This document shows positions 47,926-58,864 of a DNA stretch of 64,000 bases, piece after piece. The number at the start of each line of letters is the position of its first letter. Positions within the stretch are counted from its first letter, which is position 1. Source of the stretch: Capsaspora owczarzaki ATCC 30864. Its lineage: Eukaryota; Opisthokonta; Filasterea. The stretch covers positions 127,357-191,356 of the forward strand of contig NW_011887306.1 of assembly GCF_000151315.2 (NCBI RefSeq), in the 5' to 3' direction. A program made the translations under genes and the position numbers. The notes beneath the pieces were generated by a model, which was not told the origin of the DNA, ran no database searches, and worked only from the letters and a program-made list of their open reading frames with translations.

Positions 47926-49385
47926 TCATACTTCTCCAAAGTTCGTATGACCGGTGGACATTGCATGCGCCTGTGCCTCGCGCTGACCCACCAGGGGTGT
48001 TTGACACGCCAGACAGCGAATCGTGAAACCTGCGAGATTGGTAAACTGCCGCTTCTGGTTGGCTTCTTTGGCAACTGCGAGCGCTCTTTGCTCAGCGCCC
48101 TGGTCGGAGACTGGAAAGACGGTGATATCCCTGTCAGGAGATTCCGAAGGGCCGCAGGGCTCGGCCAGGATGTCATAATGGATGCCATCGAAAATCAGAA
48201 AGATTCGGTTGGAATAGCCGTCCGCCTCGCCTATTGTTATCGCATGCACATGATCAGATCAGATCAGAGAAACAAACAACCTCCTCGACACATGACCCGC
48301 AACCATCTGCATACCAAAGCGATCGATGCGCAGGGTTTGCGTATCGACAACATCCATCTCTGTCGCAAAGTGCTTGCAAAGAATGCTAATCTCGATGCCA
48401 CCTGTGCTCGGCACCACCACCACCCCCACAGCAAGTAAGCATGACGCATGACGTACACGCTTCCACAGTAGTCACCAACACCCAGAAATGCTCAAAAACA
48501 AACCTCCCCAGTGCTCGCGATCGAGAATCCACGCAATGTACTTGTCCCGAGCCATTCCAAGCGTAGCCTCGTCGAAGGTGATCGGATCTGCTCGAACAGC
48601 CTCGGCGACAGCCTGCCGCAGCTCGTTCGCCCCTTGCACAGGCTGCAACTGGCGGTCAATCATTGCGTACCAGATTGAATTGAACAGGCACGAATTATCC
48701 GCCGGAACCACCCTGTCACCATAGTTTCAAGCCAGCATGTCAGTCAGCCAAGCCTCCTTGCTGGAAGTTTCAAGAGTGACTCTTGAGTGATGATGGATTG
48801 CCTCGGTCTCGGCCTCGACTCTGGAAACTTTTTGTCCAAACGCCATTCTACAACAAAATTTACCGGCGAACCAGCTTTCGAGCGCGAGATTGCGCTTCGA
48901 GTCCTGCCTTTGCACTTGAACCAGGCAATCCCGACAATCCTGACAATGCCTGACCCGTTTTAGCATTTTGCTGCGGGGTCGGCTGAGGTTGACTCGCGCT
49001 CGCTGGCGCTGCATTGGACGGCTCGATGCGAAGTGTTTCGCCGCTCTTGATTCCGAGCTCTGCCAGCGTTGACGCGCCGCCGCCGGATGGATCAACGAGC
49101 TCCTTGGGTGGGTATCCAGATAAGACTATTGAATGACACCAGACAGTCGCTCCCAGTGAGTTAGGGGGAAGTCTGGCAAACTCGGTCATCACTTCAATGC
49201 AAACCCCGACCAAAGGACAAGGACGGAGCTTTTTTTTCTTCCGTCTTACTCTTCTGGTTGTCTGGATGGATGCTGCAGAGTGAGACGAGCAATCCACGCA
49301 GCTCTGTGAGTGTTGTGGTAGCCTCTGCGGTGGTGAGGACGTGCGATCCGCCCTTCCACTGGCAGCGCAACGTCAATGCCGGCAT
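47926..49385 (-). CDS. YOD1: OTU-family deubiquitinase OTU1/YOD1
   Basis: Exons in transcription order: 49385-49250, ~49126-48864, 48712-48504, 48401-48315, 48230-47926. The enzyme cleaves ubiquitin chains and works with the AAA ATPase p97/VCP in ER-associated degradation. The ubiquitin-like UBX-type N-terminus (LTLRCQWKGGSHVL ... LVSLCSIHPDNQK) continues into GYPPKELVDPSGG and SGETLRIE. A Ser/Ala/Gln linker follows, then the OTU core: catalytic Asp and Cys in VVPADNSCLFNSIW, DREHWGG, IEISILCKHF, VVDTQTLRIDRFG and the catalytic His in FDGIHYD. The C-terminus is a C2H2 zinc finger, IRCLACQ...AHAMSTGHTNFGEV, ending exactly as in animal YOD1. All catalytic residues are present. It starts 234 bp from the COG6 start on the other strand, suggesting a shared promoter region. 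Confidence 0.92.
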
Positions 49386-49619
49386 CCTTTCAATGTCCTA
49401 TTCCAAATCAAATGGCTTATTCTGAATAATGTAGAATAGAAAGACTAAAGCGAGCTTCATTTTTTGTTACGAGGGGTCTCAACCGTAACATATGTATCAC
49501 AAATCGGACATTCAACAACACGCCTCTTACTTCTCAGACAAGGAGGGTGTGGCTGTTTTTGTTTTTCTCAGTCTTTTTGTTTTTCTCAGTCTTTTTTTTT
49601 TCTCTCTCTTTTTAACAAA

Positions 49620-52600
49620 ATGACAGACACTCTCACCACTCCGCTGCCTTCGACCCCGTCGTCATCATCATCATCATCATCATTATCATCATCATCAGCA
49701 GGAGTCGCTGGAGCAGGAGCAGCAGGAGCCGGTGCTGGCGTTGCATTGGCCAACTCGAATCCGCTCGCTCGCAAGCTAGCCAAGCAACTCGGCGCTCAGC
49801 TCGACCAGAACAAGGTAAAAACTTAAAAGACACTACTATTGCATTGATTCATGATGAAAAGTTCATACTCGTTGCCCTGTCCAGTATTGAAGACTGAGAT
49901 GAGAGTATGAACACCAAAAAAAAACTGCTGTATCCTCACTGTTCTCGTTCACCTTTGCAGCAAGCGGTCGCTGGACTCCGCGCGCTGTCGACGTTCGTTG
50001 AAGACAACACGCTGCACACGCGACGCAATCTGCGGTCGGCGATCGAGGCGCAGGCGCTGAGCGTCCACCGCGAGCTCGCTGCGTCGCTGGGCCAGGTCGA
50101 CGCGGCACTCGACGCCGCTGCGCAGGAGGTCGCGCTGATGGCCGCGTGCTGCAGCCAGATGACAGACAGACTCAACGCTGCAACGTCCAAGACGGCGACC
50201 TTGCTCGAGGTCACCAACAAGCTCAACTCGGAGAGCGCCCGCGTCGAGCTCCGATCAGAGGTCATTGCGCGGTTTCTCCAGCGATTCCAGCTCACTGCTG
50301 CCGAGACTGCTGCGTTGTCATCGTCGTCGGCTGGATCGGGTGCTGGGTCTGGATCTGCTGGTGCGGCTGCGGCGGTGCCGGTTGTCAACGAAGCACTCTT
50401 CTCTGCACTCGCTCGCGTTCGTGAAATTCATGCAGAGTGCAAGATTCTCGTGCATTCGACGCACCAGCGCGCTGGACTGGAGATTATGGAGCAAATGTCG
50501 CTGCTGCTCGAAAGCGGCTACGAAAAGCTCTTCCGATGGACGCAGCATGCCTGCAAACAGCTCTCCAAGGATCTCGCTGAGGTGACGCCGAACTTGCGAA
50601 GCGCGTTTGTCGCTCTCTCCGACCGGTCTGTGCTGTTCCAGTATTGTATTGACGAGCTCGCCAGCTCGAGGCGTGTGGCGGTGCAACGGTGAGGCTTTCT
50701 CTCTGAGCAAACGTGTTAGTTGGAACGGTTGATGTGTTGTTTCAAGTTGGCTCAACATGCTGCCGTGTCTTGTTGAATTTGGGCCGCAGCATGTTTATCG
50801 ACGCATTGACGCGTGGAGGACCTGGAGGCACGCCTCGCCCAATCGAGCTGCACTCGCACGATCCGATGAGGTTTGTAGCATTTCGACAGCATTTTTGTTT
50901 CTCCAATTCACCTACAAAGCTTCTCTTTTGTATCTCATTCGGCATTTCCTTGGTTTCTGCGTCCTTCAGATATGTGGGAGATATGCTTGCGTGGCTGCAC
51001 CAAACTGTGGCGTCGGAGCGCGAGTTTTTGGACAGCTTGCTGCTGCCTCCGCGATTGGCGGCCCGTGGCAGAACTCAGCGTAGTGGTGCCTCGGCGCCGC
51101 TTGCCTCGCGATCTGGCTCACTTCCGGATGCTGACCAAGGCCAGCGAGATTCACAGGAGCAAAAGCGATTGGAGTTGTCGAAAATCATCCAAAAGACGCT
51201 GGACCAGGTCATGGAAGCGACTTGCCGACCTCTGAAGGTAGTTGCTGCTTTTTTTGGTTGAGGGAGTTTGGTGTTTACGTTGAAGCCTGTTGCGTTTGAC
51301 GCTCACGGTGTGCGCCTCGCATTTTTTGGTTGTGTGGGGATTTCAGGCGCGAGCCGACCAAGTCTTGCTTTCTCAGCCAGGCATCGTCGTGTGCTTCAAA
51401 TTGACAAGCTTGCTCCAGTTCTATGGGGACACGATCAAGCAACTGATGCCTGAGGAGAATGCTTTGTGCGCAATTATTCAAGGGTCAGTTTTCATGTTGT
51501 TCGGATTTTGTGTTTTGGTCGCGTGCTTTTGAATGCGAAACCCAGTCTAATGGTCCACTCCCTGCAGATTGCGGCAACTCGCCATCAAGGTCCTATTAGA
51601 TGCTTTGAGCATTCACGCGCGCAAACTCTTGTCATCCGGCGAGGTATGCTTTCGGAGGTGTTTTTGTGGGGGGTTTTTCGGCTGAATGTTCTTGTTTCTC
51701 ACGTTTCCTCTTTTCTTTTCGTTGCAGACGCCAAATGCCGATCTCACTCCTCCACATTCATTCGTGACCACACTGACTATGATGGTATGCGTTTGTAACA
51801 ACGACACGAGAGTTTGAGCAATGCAGTTTTGGTTTATCTCATCTGTTGCTTTCCGTTTGACGCTTTCTTCCCCAATCAGCGCGATATTCTGGCTTCCCAT
51901 GATGCTTCTTTGGTGGTCTCGGATGCCGCGCGCCAAGCAGAGTTCTCAACCATCCTCGCGCAACTGGTCGACCCCTTGCTGCAGTTCTCGGTTCTGTCGG
52001 CCGCTCCACTCGAAAGCTCGGCGCGTCCAGTATTTATTTTGAATTGTCTTTACGCGCTTCAGGTACGATTGAATGGGATTTGTTTCAGATTGTAAGCAGC
52101 GTGTTTGGCTTCAGTTCTCACATCTCTCCCACTCGGTTGGCTCTTGCAGACCACGCTTTCGTTGTACGAGACCACACAGTCGCATATTTTGGAAGTGGAT
52201 AAGCAAATCAACGTCCACTCCGCTGCCATTGTCAATGAAGCGGTGAGTCGTGAGCTTTGTTACAACAAGAGTGTTGACAACAAAATGCAAATCCCACTCA
52301 CTGTCGGTCACTGGTTGTTGGTTGTTTTTTTCAGGCCACTTCTGTGTTGGTACGGTCGGAAATGGCAGGCAAGCTCGCCATGATGCGCACGGCAGATCCA
52401 ACGGTAGGGAGTATTGTTTTGTCATTTTGTTGCTTGATGCCACTTTTCTGCCGAACTCACACCATCGTAAACAGGTCCCATTGTCAAGCATCCCGAGCAT
52501 GGATGCACTGTCCATGCGCACCGTGCTGCTGCAGTTTGATCGGTTGATTGCCTCTCCAGATGTGATTTCCGCAGCGCTGGCGGGCTCTGAAAAAATTGCC

Positions 52601-52765
52601 AGCCCGCGTTTGCAATCTGCCATTCACGCGCAAGTTGCTGGCTTGCTGATGGCCGCCTACGACTCGATCTACGAGGCAGTTGCTGATCCGCGCAATGGCT
52701 ACGGTGCTGTCGATACGATTGCGCATCGGACGCCTGCTCAAATCAAGTTGTTGCTGGGCAGCTAG
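49620..52765 (+). CDS. COG6: Conserved oligomeric Golgi complex subunit 6
   Basis: Eleven exons: 49620-49814, 49961-50688, 50790-50870, 50970-51237, 51347-51483, 51568-51643, 51728-51784, 51880-52062, 52150-52242, 52335-52403, 52475-52765; total 2178 nt, 725 aa, in frame throughout. COG6 belongs to lobe B of the COG tether, which captures retrograde vesicles at the Golgi. Evidence: after a Ser/Ala-rich N-terminus, [15 protein letters not shown] and [20 protein letters not shown] are the typical COG6 start. Then come the coiled part, [27 protein letters not shown], and [20 protein letters not shown], the strongest signature, split by an intron after the Arg. The C-terminal helical region ends at LLGS. 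Introns are all short (~80-150 bp) GT-AG. Confidence 0.93.
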
Positions 52766-52911
52766 ACGTTGCGGAATCCCATTTTCTTCTCGTCCTCGTG
52801 TTGCTTGGTGGTTGATGTTGTATTTAATAATTCCATCGTCGCTCTGTGTGTTTTGTGCCAATACAACATGGCCTCAGTCTCTTTTGTTATTTGATAGTTT
52901 GATCCTTCGCA

Positions 52912-54130
52912 ATGCTGCTTCAGTCTGGTCTGCGACTGGGCCACTCCATCGTCCGGTTTGCCTCCACCACCGCCGCCGCCGCCACTACTTCGGCTTCTGC
53001 TTCTACAGCGACGCGCGCTGCAATGATCACTGTGACGCGCGACTCGCTCCCCGCGGACAAGGACGGCAAGCCCGGCGCGAGCACTGGCGTCGCGATCGTC
53101 GCGTTCAACACGCCGCACAACCTCAACGCATTCACTGCTGAGCTTGGACAGCAGTTTGAAGCCACCATGAGCAAGCTTGCAGGTAGGGCGCGGATTGGCG
53201 AATCCTCGTGGCAGCAGTCGCGCTCTCAGTGTCTCAGAAACTTATCCTCCCTACCGATTGTGATTTTTACTCAACCGCTTCACACTTTGATTCACTACAA
53301 AAAAATTCTGGGCGACAGTCGATCCAACTCTGCGCGCTGTGGTGCTGACGGGCAACGGTCGAGCGTTCTCTGGCGGCGGCGATCTGCAGTTCCTGTTGGA
53401 TCGCTCAAAGGTTTGTGTTTTTTTTTTTTTTTTGTGGTTTTTTGGCTCGGATTGGGAGCATGATGGAGACAAGCTTGCTAAAGATCATCACACGTCACTC
53501 ATTCACCATGCTTGGCACCCTTGGCACCGGCAGGAGACAGCGATGAACAACGCATTCATCATGAAGGCGTTCTACCGCCGATTCCTCTCCATCCGCAAGG
53601 TGCCCGTTCCGACGATCGCCGCAATCAACGGACCCGCTGTTGGCGCTGGCTTTTGCGTTGCGCTTGCCTGCGATTTGCGGTTGGCTGCGACCGATGCCAA
53701 GATGGGCGTCAACTTTGTCAAGATTGGCATCACTCCCGGCATGGCTGGCACCCACATTCTCCCCGCCATCTCCAATCCCCAAATCGCAGCTCGGCTGTGC
53801 TTGACCGGTGACCTCATCTCTGGGGCTGAGGCCAAGGAGCTCGGCTTGGTTACCTCTGTCGAGCAGCCCGACCAGCTCGTCCCACGCGCCCTGGACCTGG
53901 CACGTCGGATTGCCAACAACTCGCCGCGCGCGACCCGTCGTCTCGTCATGATGCTGCGTGGACGCGTGGATCAAGGTCTCGAGCAGGCGCTCTGGACGGA
54001 AGCCGATGCGCAGGCGTCGTGCTACAGCGAGCCCGATCTCATTGAAGGCATCAACGCCGTCAAGGAGAAGCGCGCCCCCAAGTTTGTTGATTTCGGTGCT
54101 CCTCTGATGCCCGGTGGTTCTCAAGAGTAG
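52912..54130 (+). CDS. Enoyl-CoA hydratase/isomerase-family protein, probably mitochondrial
   Basis: Exons 52912-53182, 53319-53410, 53534-54130; 960 nt, 319 aa. The N-terminus (MLLQSGLRLGHSIVRFAST...) lacks acidic residues and has Arg, Ser and Thr, as in a mitochondrial targeting peptide. The crotonase fold is clear: AIVAFNTPHNLNAF, oxyanion-hole strands AFSGGGDLQ and GPAVGAGF, DLRLAATDAKMG, and LTGDLISGAEAKELGLV. Against rat mitochondrial hydratase, the two catalytic glutamates (Glu144 and Glu164) appear replaced: the first region reads MGVNFVKIGITPGMAGT and the second IAARLCLTGD. A classical hydratase reaction is therefore unlikely. An isomerase, a hydrolase-like or another crotonase activity is possible. 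The stop at 54128-54130 is followed by no further exon. Confidence 0.85.
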
Positions 54131-54405
54131 ACAAAAAGCATGAGCGTCCTTTTTTTGTTTTGCTGGTTGTCGTGCGTGCTCCCAATCTGCGAACAGCTCC
54201 AACGATGTTTTGAAAAAAGAGATGAATGACTGTATTTTTCACAATCTGATAAAGGCGTCCTAGATTACAAGCGCTGCGCGACGTTCACCGAGAAGACAAG
54301 CGCAGAGAGAATGACGGAACGAAATCGGGGGACTGGAAGTTCGCTCACCAAGGGCATCCTTTTTTTTTGTTTTGGTTTGTTTGTTGTTTCAGGCCACGCT
54401 CGCTC

Positions 54406-55469
54406 TCACCAGCTGTTGCCACTTCGCATGCAGTTATCAAAGACATTGTTCTCAACGCTGCCTCCGCGAAGGGAGCGAGTAACGTTGGCCTCAAAGCCGC
54501 GGCGGTTTTCCCGCAAGTTGGCGGCGGCCTCCTTGTTGAGCGGATCGTCTGGGTTGGGTTCTAGGAAGAGGAACTGCAAGCCATAGATGACCGAGTTGAT
54601 ACTAAGCACGGGCTTCCAGTCCTCGCGCAGAATGTTGAGGCAGACATTGCCCTGGAGATCAATGTTTGGGTGGTAGATTTTCTGCTCGCAGTGTACTTTC
54701 GGTGGCTCGTGGGGGTAGTTTGGCCCAATCTTGAAGGTGAAGCGGAACAGGCCGCCCTTGTAAAAGCCTTCGTCCGGCGCGATGGCGAGGTTGAACGTGA
54801 GGAGGTCGTCCGGGTTTGGGAAGTCGACCTTGCACGTTGATGGCAAGTTGAGGTCGTTGATGTCTGGCAGTACCCAACAACAAGCGCAACAAAGTGAGTT
54901 TTATTGCTATTTTTCACTGATTTCACTGGGAATGATCGGAGAGTCTTGTCTCAGAGTCTTGTCTCAGAGTCTTGTGTCTCAGATCTTCAGCCGACGTTGC
55001 TCCTGCTCTCTCGCTCTTCCTGCTGGCTTTTCAAACTCTATTCATCTTGCATCGTTGTCGGCCGTATTGACCAGCAATCAAAGCACCCGAGGTGGCTGGC
55101 TCACTTGCATGCTGGCTGTCCATTGAGTGACGTTAGCATTGGCCTCAGACGGCTCAGCTCTCTGCCCCGCTTCGCCGCTCCATTCGCTTTTGCACTGATG
55201 ATGATGATGATGATGCTCATCGCTCCAGCATAACAGCACTCAAATGGCCAACGTTGCCGCCCCGCTGCAAACCAAGCCGCAGAGCACTCTGCTGACAGAC
55301 ACAAGTTGCTCGTCGTTGGCTTTGTGTGCTGATGGTCTGCTCGCCTCCAAGATCGCGCTACCCAGTCACAGTGTGTCACAGTGTCACTGCTATGCAAGCA
55401 GTACAGTTTGACCGACTTGGAAAGCAGTCAACGCGAGCGAGAGAGAGAGAGAGAGAGAAAGACGGAAAC

Positions 55470-55501
<32 letters not shown>

Positions 55502-55720
55502 ACCAGCATGACGAGACCAATGCACGTCCATAGCAGAGTGAAAGTAGGGCGAAGACAGCGATTCAAGGAGAGTGAAAGTAGGGGAGAGGGGGGGAGGAGA
55601 GGGGGAAAGGAGGAGGAGGCATTCACCTTTCTGAGTGCGGAGCTGGGCAGCCGAGGTCTTCTTGCCGCCAGCAGCAGCAGCGTCCTTCTTTTGCTGCTTG
55701 AGTGAAAAGAGGTTGATCAT
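54406..55720 (-). CDS. UBE2M: NEDD8-conjugating enzyme UBC12
   Basis: Two exons, 55720-55627 and ~54863-54406, 552 nt, 183 aa, the same length as human UBE2M. UBC12 carries NEDD8 from the NAE1-UBA3 E1 to cullins, activating cullin-RING ligases. The N-terminal [13 protein letters not shown] peptide is the special docking arm that binds the E1, and here it is well conserved. The E2 core has [20 protein letters not shown], the active-site Cys in [36 protein letters not shown] and the last helices ending [11 protein letters not shown]. The intron splitting the arm from the core is ~760 bp, by far the longest in the neighbouring genes, and contains GA and poly-A tracts. Confidence 0.95.
55439..55498. 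repeat. (GA)n followed by poly-A29 in the UBC12 intron
   Basis: A GA dinucleotide run (to ~55457) and a run of 29 A (55470-55498), both on the + strand, lie inside the intron. On the transcribed strand the latter is poly-T. Frames over it are artefacts. Confidence 0.93.
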
Positions 55721-56319
55721 GACGAAGAGTGAGAACGAAAAAAAAAAAGGAAGAGTGAGACAATAATGGGTGAAGGGAGGAGATTGGGAAGAAAAGGCGG
55801 GAACAAGCGGCTGAGAAGCGATCGCAATGGCCAGTTACGACGCACAGTCACGAAGTAGAGGTGGGGACGAGAAAGAGAAACCGATAGTGCAGATGACAAG
55901 AAAGCTGAATACTAGTATCATGCATGACCGGGAGTTGAACGCATCCATGCAAGGGTTTCAACATTGAACCCGTGTTGCCAAACTCCGGATGGAACTCCAA
56001 CGACGCCCTCTGTAGAGTCTTAAACCACCGTACAATGTACTGTCATGTTTGTGTGTAATCCAAAAGGTGCAGCGAATGCCCGCCTGTGTCGCCTGTGTCA
56101 AAATCGCAAGTTACAACGTCGATTTGCTGCGTTCGTTCGTGTCCAGCTCGACCAATGCTCCAGAGGATGCCATTCACACACTCTATGCCTTGGAGCCCAC
56201 AGAATCATCGAGGGGAGTGGATGCTACTAGCCAAAGGCAAAAGGTTGTATTATTGAAGCGCAACGCAAGTTTTTGGCAGTTTTTGGTCTTGGCAAACACT
56301 TCCCGCCCACAAACCCGTT
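55721..56319. other. Intergenic region with a possible structured RNA or hairpin element
   Basis: No protein-coding content seen. At 55928-55988 an outer imperfect stem (CCGGGAGTT with AAACTCCGG) encloses two smaller self-complementary parts (GCATCCATGC and GGGTTTCAACATTGAACCC). It resembles a reversed tRNA at first sight but does not fold as a cloverleaf with correct arm lengths. The rest is purine-rich near 55740-55800 and unremarkable elsewhere. Confidence 0.35.
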
Positions 56320-56688
56320 TCAGAAGCACCAGAACAAAAAGTAGTCATCAAAGGACTCCCTCTCCCCATGAAGATACTTGGGAAGCTGCTCGGAAAACAG
56401 AGTCCAGTCCTTCTGGGACATGGGATGTTCCTTGCGGCGGAAGTACTGGGTGTCGCCCTCGTAGTGGATTCTGCAAATCCAGTGTTCTTCTTCCTCGTAT
56501 CCGATAAGCACATCGTTCGGGTCGTAGCCCTCGGTCGGATTGCCGTGCCTGGGCATCCAGCAATACAGCGAACAACCAGGGAGGTTCTTGCCGTTGCCTT
56601 GCAACATTTTCTCCTGAACTTCCTTGGGCAAGGTGGGGAGCTTGGTGAGGATGCCTCGAAGCGGTCGGAAGTACATAGAAAGGCCCAT
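56320..56688 (-). CDS. Small orphan protein, 122 aa
   Basis: An intact single frame beginning MGLSMYFRPLRGILTKLPTL and rich in aromatic and charged residues (CWMPRHG, IGYEEEEHWICRIHYEG, YFRRKEHPMSQKDWTLF). Composition and absence of low complexity argue for a real gene, and CT-rich DNA precedes the ATG. No signal peptide; one could read the start as a weak mitochondrial presequence. I do not recognise a family. It lies between UBC12 and SURF4, all on the minus strand. Confidence 0.55.
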   Translation of the reverse strand: MGLSMYFRPLRGILTKLPTLPKEVQEKMLQGNGKNLPGCSLYCWMPRHGNPTEGYDPNDVLIGYEEEEHWICRIHYEGDTQYFRRKEHPMSQKDWTLFSEQLPKYLHGERESFDDYFLFWCF

Positions 56689-56955
56689 TTTTGTTTGTTT
56701 GCTTGCGATACGACTGAGAAAAAGCAGAAAAAAGACTGGCGCTGTTGGATTTGGGGGAATGGGTTGTTTTGGATGCCTTCAAGTAAACGCGGGCGAACAA
56801 CAAAGGACACACGCCATCCAAAACGCACACACGCACACGCACACATGCACACGCACACACATTAATCACAGCACAGACACACACACACACACACACACAA
56901 ACACACACGCAGAGAGATCCCTGGAAAAAGTGCAGGAATACGTAGACTGTCGCGT

Positions 56956-58646
56956 TTAGTAGGCCTTCTTGCGGACGTCTACACTCATCATGCCGGGGCC
57001 AATCGACACAATCATGAGCAGGGCGCCCATGACCGAAAGAGTTTGGAAAAAGTCGTACTTGGCAAAGTCGCGCGACGTGTCCCACGACTTGTACGTCCAG
57101 AATGGGTTGAGGAAGAGATTGAGAATGCCGAGGAAGGCGACGAGCAGCAGTGCCGAAAGCTTGGTGCGGAAGCCGACCACGACCAGAGCAATCAGACTCG
57201 AGCCGACAATGATGAGCAGAATTTTGAGCAGGCCGAATGGCTGGTGCAGCAGCGTGAAGAACATAAAGACGGTCAGCACGCGGCCGACCAGCAAGAGGTA
57301 TCCGTGCTGGCGCTCCTTGTCCGTCTCCACAGTCAAGCCCGCCGTGTACACGGGCTTGCTGTCTTGAGCTTCCGCGATGAGCAGGAAGAGGCTGCCGGTC
57401 ATGGCGAGGTTTCTAGAAACAAAAGCAAGAAGGCAACGACGGGGGAGTGAGTGGGTTTGTGCACTGCTGGTTCTTGCAGCTATTGTGTGAGTGCGCGTTC
57501 GTCCGTCTTACCGCAAGAAGAAGCTCAGGTTCCACAGGACGCTGTACGCGAGGGTCTGATCAGAACGAAACACAATCCCCAAAAAAAAAGTGAGCAAGAC
57601 CACAACCAGTGCAGCATCAAACAACCCTGGACTTGTTTTGAGTGTTGCATCCATCACAGAGCACATTTGGACTTTTGTCTGAGAAGTCTGAGCGGCAAGT
57701 CTGATCCGGTTGCGGACATCTTCGATCACACCCTGCAAACCATCAAACCCCCACCCCCTCCCCAATCCTCATCCATGCTCAATTCATACACTCATGCACT
57801 CACACACTCACTGATACTCAATACGCACAGCCTTGACCTCAGTGGTGCAACAGTGGCTGATTTCGTTGTCCGCATGACCAACCACTCGTGAGCCAACAAC
57901 CCAACAACAACCTTTGCGCCCCTCTCATTCCCGCCTGCCCCCACCGAGTGCCCACTTCCTCATCTCACTTTGCTTTACACTCCAAAGTCAGAACCATCCG
58001 ACGACTTCCCGTCCAAGTGATCAGACAATTGAAACACTCGCATTCAGATTGCTGTTCTCTTTGCTCCAATCTCACTCGGACTATTGACTTGGTTGGGGCT
58101 TGCTCCTTTGCGATATCACGCTCACTGTGTATGAGCGCAATGAATGAGTGGCGTTTGTTGTTGTACCTGGGCAACAATGACGCCAAAGAGGACGCCTGCA
58201 GCGACGCGGACGTGCTTGCGCGCGACAATGAGGAGAGATCCGCCAATCTGGGCGGTCATGTTGAGCACCAGGAAGAGGACGACGAGGGCCCAGTGGACGC
58301 CCCAGGTGCGGCGGAAGTAGTCGCTCTGGTCGCCCCATTGGAACCACATCCGCGTCCCGTCCTCGAGGAAGGTCGACACAAGCAGCAGCCGCGCGATCGT
58401 CGGCAGGTACTTTTTGCCCTTGGACAGCGCCTGCTCTGCCACTTCCTCAGCCTGCTCAATCAGCGGGTGCCGCCCGAACGATCCGAGAAGCCCATTGTTG
58501 TTGCTGCTGCTGTTGCTGCTGCTGCCGCCGCTGCTGCTGCTCGAGTGGTGGCTCGACTGCGGCGTCGTTATGCTGGGTCCGCTGCTAACGCTGCTGCTGA
58601 AATCGCTCGGGCCAGCTGCGGGCGCTGATCCTGGTCCGCGGTACAT
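56956..58646 (-). CDS. SURF4: SURF4/Erv29 cargo receptor
   Basis: Exons 58646-58167, 57555-57512 (44 nt), 57412-56956; 981 nt, 326 aa. SURF4/Erv29 is a multipass ER protein that recruits soluble cargo into COPII vesicles and cycles back from the Golgi. After a species-specific Ser/Asn-rich N-terminal extension (~residues 1-55), the family pattern follows: AEEVAEQALSKGKKYLPTIA, RLLLVSTFLEDGTRMWFQW, then several membrane segments (WALVVLFLVLNMTAQIGGSL; YLLLVGRVLTVFMFFTLL; LLKILLIIVGSSLIALVVVG), and ALLLVAFLGILNLFLNPFW, YDFFQTLSVMGALLMIVSIG. The C-terminus DVRKKAY carries a dilysine-like signal compatible with COPI retrieval. The animal protein is ~269 aa, so the extra length is the N-terminal linker. 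Confidence 0.92.
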
Positions 58647-58864
58647 TGGTGTGTGTGTCTGAAAAGAAAAAGAAAATTAAGAGTGGTGTGGAAAGTATGA
58701 GTAAAGTGTGGAAAAAGTGGAACGCTTGGTGGAGTAGGAGACGGAGACGGTGGATTTGCAAATCCTCACTGACAAATCTCGTTCATTCGTGTGGATGACA
58801 ACGCCAACGGCAGAGAAAAGCCAAAACGACACCATACACAAACACACCGAAAACAAGACAACGA

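Noticed and set aside
47689-48438. Plus-strand 249-aa frame
   Set aside because: It overlaps OTU1 exons on the opposite strand, whose protein is strongly recognisable.
55915-56000. Reverse-strand tRNA
   Set aside because: Box-B-like GTTCAACTCC and an A-box-like stretch are present, but no 7-bp acceptor, 5-bp T-stem or 7-base anticodon loop can be formed together.
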